A DNA stretch of 64,000 nucleotides from NCBI GenBank assembly GCA_945910005.1, contig OX246745.1, positions 6,709,227 through 6,773,226 on the forward strand, in the 5' to 3' direction. Under the pieces are notes generated by a model. The model ran no database searches. It saw nothing but the letters and a program-made list of their open reading frames with translations, and was not told the DNA's origin. This document shows positions 38,341 to 48,005 of this stretch, piece by piece. Source of the stretch: Isoperla grammatica. Taxonomy: Eukaryota; Arthropoda; Insecta; Plecoptera; Perlodidae. Each line of letters opens with the position of its first letter. The first letter of the stretch is position 1. A program made the translations under genes and the position numbers.

Positions 38341-39530
38341 AGGATCTATGAAAATTTGCACCACTCCTCTTTTCTCCAACACCTTAATTCTCTTCCCACA
38401 TTCATCGGTCTCTAAACACTCAGCATATTGTCTTATTCATTGTTGTAAATATGAAAGTTGTACTATTGGGCTCCACTATTTCGTAAGCAAGACTAGTTGG
38501 GACGGAATATCACCCTTTAGCGTACAGACGACTTCAGAGCACCATCTTAGTTCTCGTATCGGCCACTATAGCGCTGAGGCCCAAATAAGATTCCCTAACT
38601 ACGCAAGCAGAATACTTAATAATTGATTCGATTAATTTAGTTCTATTAATCGGATGCTAAATTGACTCAGTCGAGTTTCTAAGGAATTTTATCAACAACA
38701 AAATCAGATCTTGCCAAACAATTTCATTGAACCCCACACATAATAAGTAGTAAGAATGGAAGCGTGGTTAGCGTGATGTGAAAGTGTGGAAGTGTGTGAC
38801 TGATTGATTGATATAGTTTCATGTTTTAGAACATGGGCACTCAATTTTATTGATACCAGAATCATCTAAAACTGCTCATGCAGCAAATATGTCCAGCCAA
38901 TTAAATTTGCGCGTGAGGTGAATTAGTGGTGGTTCTATTAAGTTCTATGTAGACCAAAAATGTTGGGGGAGCCCGGCCCAACATAACGGTATCCTCTGTT
39001 AGGTTGGGGGGAGGGGGGCACTTTCACGTGCCCTCCTTTATTTTATGTCAAAAGGAAAATATTGTTTCAATGAAAAAATGTTTCCATATTATACAGATCT
39101 ACGATAGTTTTAATGTCAATAGTAAGTACGGAAGCTCTCTAACTACCGAACTCTACAGTGCAGAAGGAGTCGGGACATTCAACACGCTGTAACCATCAAA
39201 GCAATAATTGCGTGTTTTTGTAACTGACCGCGGTATATTATCGTTCATCAGAATATTATTACAACTCAACTCAGCTGGCCAATCATGGACGTTTTACCAC
39301 ACTAGCAATATTTCTAGCCGAGGGAGTTCTCAAATATCGTTTTGTGAATGAGTTAATTGGTTTTGATGAGCTAATTGTTTGCTAGTAGTTGTGAGTAGGC
39401 CCTGGTGGCGGCTCGCCACGTCACGGCCGGAGATGAGCCGTGCCGTACTATTGGTAGGCGGAGCTAAAGGGGATTTGTCATTCATTGAGTTGAGCGTAAC
39501 GCGGCAAGATGGGCTTATGGCGTTTCCCAC
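38341..39530. other. spacer without a supportable gene
   Basis: Nothing recognised beyond G-rich patches near 38964-39018. Confidence 0.5.
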
Positions 39531-39536
39531 TGGCCG

Positions 39537-39620
39537 CACTGGCACGTTCCACTGGTAACTGCCAGTTACACTGGTGCGCACTGGCACGTTCCACTAGTAA
39601 CTGGCAGTTGCACTGGTGCG
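39537..39620. repeat. two 42-bp tandem copies
   Basis: CACTGGCACGTTCCACTGGT followed by AACTGCCAGTTACACTGGTG recurs once immediately downstream with four or five changes. Each copy contains near-palindromic AACTGCCAGTT. Confidence 0.85.
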
Positions 39621-39710
39621 GATCTCACATATTCCCAGTGGCGTAGGAAAGGAATAGCCCGGGGTCTAGAAGGGCCCGGTTTATAGACTGCTGGCTGGAG
39701 TTAAAAACCT

Positions 39711-39803
39711 GGGCCCAGATTCACAAGAGGTCCTTATAAGTCTTTCTCCCCCCTCCTCCTCCCACCTCCTCCTCCCTGTCAAACCTCTTGTGAATCCAGG
39801 CCC
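39711..39803. mobile_element. 93-bp miniature element, GATTCACAAG family, copy A
   Basis: The left end GGGCCCAGATTCACAAGAGG (39711-39730) pairs with the reverse complement of 39783-39803 with two differences. Related inverted ends are at 43558-43634 and 43906-43998 and a single end is near 40089, so this is a dispersed family. The centre is C/T-rich with no coding. Confidence 0.75.
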
Positions 39804-39845
39804 ATGTCCCATGAAGAAGTTACTATACTTGGCCCAAGATTACTT

Positions 39846-39973
39846 TACATATGCTTTCGTCACAGGCGAGGTACTCATATAGCCAACCAGCGAACCGCCC
39901 GAGACACACCGGCGCAAATACCGATCGCTGATTGGCTACGCGCCCGTCGCCTGTGACGAAAGCATGTGTAAGG
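39846..39973. mobile_element. fold-back element, family A copy 2
   Basis: ATGCTTTCGTCACAGGCGA at the left (from about 39859) is exactly repeated inverted as TCGCCTGTGACGAAAGCAT at the right (ending about 39964). Inner arms carry TAGCCAACCAGCG and CGCTGATTGGCTA. It is homologous to 25462-25630. Confidence 0.85.
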
Positions 39974-40621
39974 TGGTCTTCGGACAACTATAATTCCTGG
40001 TCGGAACAAAGACGCAATGAACAATCCAATAATGTTTTACAATTCGTTCTCAGACTATAGACTAGACTATTATACACTATTACATGGCTGGATTCACAAG
40101 CGGTTCACAGTTAGGCCGGTATTAAAGTATTAACATTATAAAGAAAATAAAACACTACTATTTAAACGTAATAATTATATAACTAAGAAAATATGTTAAA
40201 TGTTCTGGATTTTTTTTTAATTCAGTGATTAAAGATTTCTAAAGACACTAGTGATCTCCTTGGTACTTTTCGACAGGAGTACACTACCTACCGATAGCAG
40301 GTTTCACCTCCTCCCTTCGGCACCAGCATTTATCAATCTTTATATATTAAATCTACACTAGTCGGACCTCGGTCCTGTTGCGAATATAGAAAAGATCAGC
40401 TTGGCATATATCATTAGCAATTCGTCAAACACGCCTGAACTGTAGCACTGGCTACTTTCAAGTCCAGAACTTACAAATAGCGACGTTCTTTATACTTTGA
40501 AAATACTCAAGACAAGGGGATAAGCGTCGCGAGGGAGGGGGTGGGGGGGGGGGGAGAAGGGGGAACACTTTTCCTTCCATGTCTGTAAAGATTCAAAATT
40601 TCACCGGATAACACAAATATA
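39974..40621. other. spacer
   Basis: It contains a lone GATTCACAAG-family end (CTGGATTCACAAGCGGTTC, 40087-40105) with AGTTAGGCCGGTATTAAAG inside it, and a G-rich tract near 40530-40562 (12 G at 40543). Confidence 0.5.
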
Positions 40622-40826
40622 ATACGGGTTTCAATTTATTTCATTCCCAACCTATTTTAACGTGGCAAAATCGGTAAAAAAAGTGTTAAAAATCCACAAA
40701 ATAACTTTCGGGTATAACTGGGAGATTGACGCCCCCCAGACACCCCCCCCCCCCCCCTTACATCCCCGGATAGATAGTATTTTTTGTCTTGTCTTGTCCT
40801 GAAAAATAGCCAGACGACGCCCACGG
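40622..40826. mobile_element. partial copy of the CCATGGGCGC element family
   Basis: GCAAAATCGGTAAAAAAAGT and CTGGGAGATTGACG..C-run..CTGAAAAATAGCCAGACGAC then GCCCACGG parallel the right half of 33720-34269 (CAAAATCGGTTAAAAAGTGT, C run, TTGAAAAATATTCTGCCGGC then GCCCATGG). The left end is not identified, so the copy may be truncated. Confidence 0.5.
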
Positions 40827-40892
40827 ACAACGGTGCTAGGTTCACAGAACCAGAAACTCACGAAATGGCCCGAAGAGATGTTCATATAGAAG

Positions 40893-42878
40893 AGTGAGTG
40901 TCATGGTAAGTGTCCTCCACGCAGCCATGCATAGTATCGGGCAATACGCCTTCAATGGCTGCATGGAGTCGAACCAGCGACCTCCACTCATCCTGTCTCA
41001 GCCTATTGGAGCAGCAGTGAGTGTTGTGGTGTCATGGTAAGTGTCCTCCACGCAGCCATGCATAGTCTCGGGCAATACGCCTTCAGTGGCTGCATGGAGT
41101 CGAACCAGCGACCTCGTCTCAGCCTATTGGAGCAGCAGTGAGTGTTGTGGTGTCATGGTAAGTGTCCTCCACGCAGCCATGCATAGTCTCGGGCAATACG
41201 CCTTCAGTGGCTGCATGGAGTCGAACCAGGGACCTCGTCTCAGCCTATTGGAGCAGCAGTGAGTGTTGTGGTGTCATGGTAAGTGTCCTCCGAGCAGCCA
41301 TGCATAGTCTCGGGCAATACGCCTTCAGTGGCTGCATGGAGTCGAACCAGCGACCTCGTCTCAGCCTGTCTCAGCCTATTGGAGCAGCAGTGAGTGTTGT
41401 GGTGTCATGGTAAGTGTCCTCCACGCAGCCATGCGTAGTCTCGGGCAATACGCCTTCAGTGGCTGCTTGGAGTCGAACCAGCGACCTCCACTCATCCTGT
41501 CTCAGCCTATTGGAGCAGCAGTGAGTGTTGTGGTGTCATGGTAAGTGTCCTCCACGCAGCCATGCATAGTCTCGGGCAATACGCCTTCAGTGGCTGCATG
41601 GAGTCGAACCAGCGACCTCGTCTCAGCCTATTGGAGCAGCAGTGAGTGTTGTGGTGTCATGGTAAGTGTCCTCCACGCAGCCATGCATAGTCTCGGGCAA
41701 TACGCCTTCAGTGGCTGCATGGAGTCGAACCAGGGACCTCGTCTCAGCCTATTGGAGCAGCAGTGAGTGTTGTGGTGTCATGGTAAGTGTCCTCCGAGCA
41801 GCCATGCATAGTCTCGGGCAATACGCCTTCAGTGGCTGCATGGAGTCGAACCAGCGACCTCGTCTCAGCCTGTCTCAGCCTATTGGAGCAGCAGTGAGTG
41901 TTGTGGTGTCATGGTAAGTGTCCTCCACGCAGCCATGCGTAGTCTCGGGCAATACGCCTTCAGTGGCCGCATGGAGTCGAACCAGCGACCTCGTCTCAGC
42001 CTGTCTCAGCCTATTGGAGCAGCAGTGAGTGTTGTGGTGTCATGGTAAGTGTCCTCCACGCAGCCATGCATAGTCTCGGGCAATACGCCTTCAGTGGCTG
42101 CATGGAGTCGAACCAGCGACCTCGTCTCAGCCTATTGGAGCAGCAGTGAGTGTTGTGGTGTCATGGTAAGTGTCCTCCACGCAGCCATGCGTAGTCTCGG
42201 GCAATACGCCTTCAGTGGCCGCATGGAGTCGAACCAGCGACCTCGTCTCAGCCTATTGGAGCAGCAGTGAGTGTTGTGGTGTCATGGTAAGTGTCCTCCA
42301 CGCAGCCATGCATAGTCTCGGGCAATACGCCTTCAGTGGCTGCTTGGAGTCGAACCAGCGACCTCCACTCATCCTGTCTCAGCCTATTGGAGCAGCAGTG
42401 AGTGTTGTGGTGTCATGGTAAGTGTCCTCCACGCAGCCATGCATAGTCTCGGGCAATACGCCTTCAGTGGCTGCTTGGAGTCGAACCAGGGACCTCGTCT
42501 CAGCCTATTGGAGCAGCAGTGAGTGTTGTGGTGTCATGGTAAGTGTCCTCCACGCAGCCATGCATAGTCTCGGGCAATACGCCTTCAGTGGCTGCATGGA
42601 GTCGAACCAGCGACCTCGTCTCAGCCTATTGGAGCAGCAGTGAGTGTTGTGGTGTCATGGTAAGTGTGCTCCACGCAGCCATGCATAGTCTCGGGCAATA
42701 CGCCTTCAGTGGCTGCATGGAGTCGAACCAGGGACCTCGTCTCAGCCTATTGGAGCAGCAGTGAGTGTTGTGGTGTCATGGTAAGTGTCCTCCACGCAGC
42801 CATGCATAGTCTCGGGCAATACGCCTTCAATGGCTGCTTGGAGTCGAACCAGCGACCTCCACTCATCCTCGTCTCAGT
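40893..42878. repeat. 121-bp minisatellite with a 504-bp higher-order period
   Basis: GTCATGGTAAGTGTCCTCCA, GTCTCGGGCAATACGCCTTC, GGAGTCGAACCAGCGACCTC and TTGGAGCAGCAGTGAGTGTT recur every 121 bp, or about 131 bp where CTGTCTCAGC or CACTCATCCTGTCTC is inserted. Blocks of four units repeat at 504 bp (for example starts at 41041, 41545 and 42049). GGTCGCTGGTTCGACTCC on the minus strand is T-arm/B-box-like, hinting at a tRNA-derived ancestor. Short plus-strand frames recur with the unit and are not genes. Confidence 0.95.
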
Positions 42879-42995
42879 TATTAGAACTAGTCGGAGAAGC
42901 AGTTTTACCGTTCTATACTTAAATTAATCCTTTCCCAGTAATTCAACGGCCGCAGTTTCCGCTTGGCCAGCCCTGGATTATCGGTGCGCGTGGCC

Positions 42996-43013
42996 GGGGG
43001 GGGGGGGGGGGGG
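42996..43013. repeat. poly-G tract (18 G)
   Basis: An uninterrupted run of 18 G in an otherwise unrepeated, moderately GC-rich spacer (42879-43400) that holds no supportable gene. Confidence 0.95.
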
Positions 43014-43404
43014 CAGGATGGAGTAGGTAGGTGCAGTCACCGTCGACACACGGACGAAACCTGTCACTTCATCAAGACGCCAGAGCTGAACCCGACCAGT
43101 ACCAGACTAGCAGACTCATCTGCCTCTGAAACGCACGTCAATTCGCATCCTCGATTGTTCGCCAGTAAAATCCCATTGAGTCTGCCATTAAAACGAGGCC
43201 AATAATTCATTGATGCGATGTCCAAGGTCGCGAGGCTTGTGGGTTGTCCTAGAGGCCTGGGGACACCCTCGGCTCTGGTCGTCGCCCACGCCAGAGCTCA
43301 CTCAAATCATAAAGCAATAACAATAACAAGATATTCCTTCCTACGTTAGTTTTATGATAATGCTGTGAGATGAGATGTTACCAACACGTGTTTGGCTTCA
43401 GTCT

Positions 43405-43490
43405 TCAGTGCGCGTCACGTGCCACGTGTCACATGTCACGTGGCACGTATCACGTGGCTGTGCTCACCTTGTATCGTCACGTGGCTAACT
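43405..43490. promoter_or_regulatory. cluster of CACGTG E-box palindromes
   Basis: Four CACGTG sites, plus related CACGTA and CACATG, lie within about 80 bp, several in the context CACGTGGC. GTGCCACGTG and CACGTGGCAC form a 10-bp inverted pair around the centre. CACGTG is the known target of bHLH-type factors, but no adjoining gene was found. It could equally be a short degenerate repeat of the word TCACGTG. Confidence 0.45.
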
Positions 43491-43557
43491 CACCACTCGG
43501 AGATGGACATAATACAAAAAAATTATTCTAAATACAAAATCCTTTAGAACACGGGCA

Positions 43558-43634
43558 CCGGATTCACAAGTCCTATGTCTTTTTTTGGTCTTATCTCTAA
43601 GACCGACCTAACTTTGAATACTTGTGAATCCAGG
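43558..43634. mobile_element. 77-bp miniature element, GATTCACAAG family, copy B
   Basis: CCGGATTCACAAG (43558-43570) pairs with CTTGTGAATCCAGG (43621-43634). The inner part has GGTCTTATCTCTAAGACCGACC, itself a near palindrome. Confidence 0.72.
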
Positions 43635-43648
43635 AAAATATCTTAGAA

Positions 43649-43835
43649 CAGCAGGGCGATTCTGTATGGGCGACGGTAAATTTATCAGCGGATTTAGTCG
43701 TTGGCGACGGTAAATTTATCAGCGGATTTAGTCGTTACTGAAGGCGAATGCAAGGCGGTGATTGGCTCATCGCCTTCTTCTAACAACAGAAACCGGTGAT
43801 ATACGTATCGTCGCCCATACAGAATCGCCCTGCTG
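43649..43835. mobile_element. 187-bp miniature element with perfect 27-bp inverted ends
   Basis: CAGCAGGGCGATTCTGTATG...GACG (43649-43675) is exactly repeated inverted at 43809-43835. Inside, a 34-bp segment starting GCGACGGTAAATTTATCAGC is tandemly duplicated (about 43670 and 43704). It sits between two GATTCACAAG-family elements. Exact ends suggest a fairly young insertion, but I found no flanking duplication. Confidence 0.85.
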
Positions 43836-43905
43836 ATTTTAAAACATTATTGGAATGGTCATTATGTCCTTGTTCCCACCTGGAATTAGTTACTTCTTCG
43901 TGTGA

Positions 43906-43998
43906 CCTGGGTCTGGTTTTACAAGAGATCCAAAGTTGGGCCGGTCTTAGAGTTAAGAGCAGAAAAAGATGTAGGATTTCTGGTGAATCTGGGCCCAG
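43906..43998. mobile_element. 93-bp miniature element, GATTCACAAG family, copy C
   Basis: CTGGGTCTGGTTTTACAAGA at the left pairs imperfectly with the reverse complement of GGTGAATCTGGGCCCAG at the right. The interior has AAAGTTGGGCCGGTCTTAG, matching AGTTAGGCCGGTATTAAAG of the single end near 40110. Confidence 0.65.
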
Positions 43999-44309
43999 TA
44001 TTTTCCAATACAAGTTAGAAATGTATTTTGTAAATATACAGAATACATATTGATGGGAATCATAATCCCAGGCAGGCGTGCTCCCATTGGATGGGCTGGG
44101 CGATCATCTGTTGTCTGAGCCACTACACGCACGAGGCCCCTCACGTCAAATGATTCTACCACACGCGTCAAAAAATAAAAATAAACAGTGGCACGAAATT
44201 ATATACACACACACTCATACATTATATTAATTGGTAGAATGAAAAACACATTATCCCCCCTCCCCTAGAATATATTATTTTGGATTAGTTGATTTAAGTG
44301 TCGACAGAT

Positions 44310-44450
44310 GGGTCTCGGTAATTCTGACTGGTGGCTGGCCAATATTTTCCTCAGTCAAAAGGTGAATGGTGGTATTATTGAGTTCTATAAAATAGCCCGT
44401 GGACATTACTACAAAACTGTCCTCACACCCCATAAATGCTAGTCCAGGTT
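44310..44450 (+). mobile_element. diverged SINE (family 1) body fragment
   Basis: CTGACTGGTGGCTGGCCAAT..TTTTCCTCAGTCAAAAGGTG..AATGGTGG and AGCCCGTGGACATTACTACA follow the order of the intact SINE body. Head and tail are missing. Confidence 0.5.
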
Positions 44451-44574
44451 ATTCCATAGAAGAAAATGCGTGTTTTTTTTTTTAAATTGATTGATTTAGA
44501 ACAAGTCGACGTTTCATTAAAACAAATTAATAATTACAAAACTCAGCTCAGTTGTGGCTCATCGTTATTCCAAA

Positions 44575-44622
44575 CACGCGTTATGGTTGGGGTTCTGGGT
44601 TCGATACCCGGTCGGGGGAGAT
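44575..44622 (+). other. tRNA-like fragment
   Basis: GGTTCTGGGTTCGATACCCG has a B-box-like GGTTCGATACC within a CTGGG/CCCGG-type stem. No A box or acceptor pairing is evident. Confidence 0.35.
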
Positions 44623-44950
44623 TGTATGACATAATACAATTGAATAGCTTCCACTACTACCGCCACTACCACTACTACTTTATTGAAGACATTTACGAAA
44701 ATTGCGCTTCTTGGCCAATTTGAAGTCTTTTGCCTTAATAAAGCTAAAAAAAAGTCATGTGTTTAATTTTAAAATGTTCTGTTTAAGTTGATACAGTGTA
44801 CTTGCTATCAATGTAAATGTATTCTTCAAGTTTTAATACGTATTTTATTTTTAAATAAAAACTAATATATGTACAATACCAAATTTGACGTTGACCCTGA
44901 ATTTGACATAGAAATCTACATTTGCTACAGTTATATGATATATTTCAATA

Positions 44951-45220
44951 ATAATTTTTCGTAGGAATACTCGTTTAGGGTGCGCACCAGTTTTACCTGA
45001 TGCGCCCCTTTTCAGGTGTCTAACTAGGTTATTAAGGTGTTTGGATAGCTGGGAAGGATTGTCCGAGGGCTATTAGAAGGACTCAATCCCAGCAATCGCC
45101 TTTACGACTGAGGAAAACCTCGGGAAAAACCTTCGGTCAGGACTGCCGGTGGCCGGAATCGAGCCGGCGACCTCCCGAATTAGAGTCTCGGGTCTTACCG
45201 CTGAGCCACCTCTATCGGTG
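44951..45220 (-). mobile_element. tRNA-derived SINE (family 1), minus strand, with 10-bp target duplications
   Basis: TATTTCAATA lies on both sides (44941-44950 and 45221-45230), fixing the insertion. On the minus strand it has ACCGATAGAGGTGGCTCAGC, A and B boxes (GGCTCGATTCC), the GACTGAAGG body and the 3' stem-loop, then CCTACGAAAAATTATTAT. In the stem, the CAC/GTG pair of the 13664 copy is CGC/GCG here, so both strands of the stem changed together. The tail is only about two TTA units long. Confidence 0.92.
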
Positions 45221-45230
45221 TATTTCAATA

Positions 45231-46340
45231 GGAGTAATGGTAGAAAGCTTTCATTTGATTTCATGTCATCCTTTGTCCCAAATTTCATACGAATCAGACG
45301 TTTTACACGGAGCGTTGTGCGAAGGACTCCGTACACCACAACCCAACACCTGCTTCCATGATGCGTGTGGAGATTAGATTGAATTTAATAACACAGATTG
45401 ACAGAGAAGAAACCAGTTTTGAAAAACTCACGACTCGAGCCGATTCTGCCTTCAGAGATTAAATATTATAAATAAAAATAGTTAATTTTATGCAACTCTC
45501 CGGTATCTTGATTTAAAAAATCGCGTCGAATTAGATTCCCGGAGGACAAAAACGATAGGATCAGTGGAGATTTAATCCCGGGCGAGACCAATAATTGCAG
45601 CAGATCACAACATTTTGCCGAAAATACTGTAGAGATATTTTCAAGTATTAAGCGCCATTTACAAAATGTTTACCCAATGACTGAAATTCAATTTGATGCT
45701 TATACGAATCAACCAGAAACGACTTTGTGGTCGGAAGTGTGTGGGGGGGGGGGTGTGGTCGGGGGCGGGGGCGGGGGGAGGTATATAGCCCCCCCCCCCC
45801 CCTATTCACTTGACCCCTCTTGTGGGCCACCGAAGAAACAATACATCTTTATTTATCATTTTATTCAAACAAAAATTCACGTACGGTAAGCAGATCAGAG
45901 CAAAATTTAGGTTTTATGTCTCCTTTGCTCCACAAACACTTATGATTTTGGTTCTCCTCTCACTTTGTTTGATAATTTCCTCCGGGCCACAGACAAGTAA
46001 GCCTACCTACTGTCTTCCCTCATCCATATTCTAAAGTAGCAGCTCAGGACACAGAGAGTGTATGAAGTACACACCAGAAGCTTCGTACCATTCATTCTTC
46101 ATAAGACTTGTAACAATTAGCATTATTTATGATTGTCGCTTTAAAGAAGTACTCACTCCTCCAGAATCTCCCCCCCCCCCCCCCTCATGTACAAAGTGTT
46201 GACATTTACTAGGCCGTGCGTTTCCACCTAAAAAAGGAATTGTCCTACCATATGACCCCCCCCCACCCCCTCATTCAAACAGTCCGAAAGCGCAGGGTGT
46301 GACCACATGATCTAACTACCATATACAATAATCTTCTTGG
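45231..46340. other. spacer with G/C homopolymers
   Basis: No supportable gene. G-rich and C-rich runs lie at about 45740-45802 (14 C at 45789) and 46170-46184 (15 C). Confidence 0.55.
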
Positions 46341-46724
46341 GCCTTGGGCAGTGGCGTAGCGGTGACCCAAGCCGCCCCCGCAAGGCTTGGGGGCCCCCCG
46401 TCAGGGGGGCCCACCGGTCAATCTGAGTTCATGAGTTAAAATATGAGTTTATCGATACTCGCGCGTAGAGGAAAAATTTGAAATTATTTCTAAAAATTAT
46501 TTCAAAAAGAAAAAAAACATTTTACGACTGACACTTAGGGTTTTCAGATTCAAGGAAATCAAATGTAGTATTTTCTTCAGTCCATTCATGACCATTCATT
46601 AGCATTAGGATACAAGGAAAGTAGATGACTAATGCTTACCTTAAAGCTCCATTGTAAATACATCCGTAATTGTTCGCGCAATAGATGGGAATCTTGAAGA
46701 GAATGGGTAGAGCACCAAAAGAAA

Positions 46725-46931
46725 GTGTGTTCATTCGAAAATTTCCGAGGAAAAGGATTAAAGGTACTTGTATGCCCTACGTGGCTATTTTTGGGGCAAA
46801 AGTCGATTTTCTGTTTTTTTTGTAGTATAAAAGAAGCAAAATCAATTCAAAAAAAAAATTGGCACGTTCGAATTTGTTATGATGGTTGTCATACAAACTT
46901 TTATTTTAAAAACAATCAATATTGTTTCTAA
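46725..46931 (+). pseudogene. remnant of the transposase N-terminal zinc-finger region
   Basis: A 68-codon frame contains a Trp-Leu followed by IFCFFC within about 14 residues. From memory this resembles the TTF-type zinc finger at the N terminus of the hAT group that includes ZMYM1-like proteins. The frame differs from that of the C-terminal part (46879-47715) and overlaps it by about 50 bp, so the two halves are joined by a deletion or frameshift. A functional finger would need more conserved Cys/His than are visible here. Confidence 0.45.
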
Positions 46932-47715
46932 GTTGTTGCAGTCGAAAAGTATGGACTTGATCTACGCTTGTAGCTTATTAAAATCGGCTTCAGAAACACT
47001 TTGTGATTACAGAAATCAATATGATGACGTTAAGGCTACCGCAAGTGCACTTGCACAAACTTGGTGCATCATCCCAAAGTTTCAAAATAAGCGTCAGGGG
47101 CAAACGAGGAATCGTTCTGATGAGCTCTTAGAAGACCAACGATTGTCAGATCCAGAGAGGAACTTCAAGATTTCGGTCTTTTACTCAAACATCGATGTGA
47201 TCACGAGCCAACTGAAAAACCGCTTTCAAGGAATGGATAGTGTTGCTCAGAGGTTTAATTTCCTAACTGTGAAAGAGTTGACGAGTGCTACTGATGACAC
47301 ATTATTCAAATCAGCCGAATCATTCCTATCATTATACAAAGATGATCTAACCGACGAGTTTCCGTCGCAGATGTTAAGTTTTCGAAGTGTTATTAAAAAC
47401 CAATTAACAACGCTAAGTGACCCTAATTCGATTAAAGAATTATCGGAACTTTTGATAGTTAAGAACAATGCCATAACTTCGAACATCCCCGACGTCGTCA
47501 CTGCCTATCTACTATTTTTGACAATACCTGTCACTGTCGCAACTGCTGAACGAGCATTTTCGAAGTTAAAACTAATAAAAAATTATCTTAGAAGCAGCAT
47601 GTCACAAGAACGTTTGAAGGGACTTTCCATTTTAAGCATTGAATGCGAGCAAGCTCGAAAACTTGCAACTGATGCAATAATCGACGAGTTCGCCAGGAAA
47701 AACACCGAGGAATAA
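46879..47715 (+). pseudogene. hAT transposase C-terminal part (ZMYM1-like group), truncated
   Basis: 278 codons end at TAA. Residues about 203-256 match the hAT C-terminal dimerisation domain: a Pro-Val-Thr-Val segment, then TAERAFSKLK (residues 222-231), then LRSSMSQERLKGLSIL. The upstream part (LLQSKSMDLIYACSLL, then CDYRNQYDDV) resembles the helical region before the catalytic end in these transposases. In the family this enzyme cuts and rejoins DNA at the element ends in the nucleus. The DNA-binding N terminus and most of the catalytic core are missing, so no active enzyme is expected. The first Met is just the first in frame, not a proven start. Confidence 0.85.
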
Positions 47716-48005
47716 GCGCTTCTTATAATGTTAGTTGAAAAAACCAAACTAATGAATTTTTATGAATTTTTGCAATTTGTCACGAGGTATTTTTGGGGGA
47801 GGGGGGCCCACACATAAATCTTGCGGGGGGGCCCTGGGACTTTCCGCTACGCCACTGGCCTTGGGTGTGACCATGAGTGCGATGGAAGAACTAGAATGTG
47901 GACACATGAGAATAATGTTTGGGAGAGCTCGGATTGGAATGATTCTGAAGAAGAGAGTCTCTGACGAGCACAACCAAGGCCGTCTAGATATATCGCTTCG
48001 CTCTC

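Larger units (their letters stand above)
46349..47857 (+). mobile_element. hAT-type DNA transposon, 1,509 bp, with exact 8-bp target duplication
   Basis: GCCTTGGG flanks the element at 46341-46348 and 47858-47865. The left end CAGTGGCGTAGCGG is exactly repeated inverted at the right end (CCGCTACGCCACTG). Ends of the CAGTGGCGTA type and 8-bp duplications are known for hAT elements. Both subterminal regions are G/C-rich with GGGGCCCCCC-like runs. Inside is a decayed transposase (next entries). At 1.5 kb the element is shorter than autonomous relatives, consistent with an internal deletion. Confidence 0.93.

Noticed and set aside
39635..39660. hAT-like end CAGTGGCGTAGGAAAGG
   Set aside because: No matching inverted end or 8-bp duplication could be found nearby, so it may be chance or a lone remnant.
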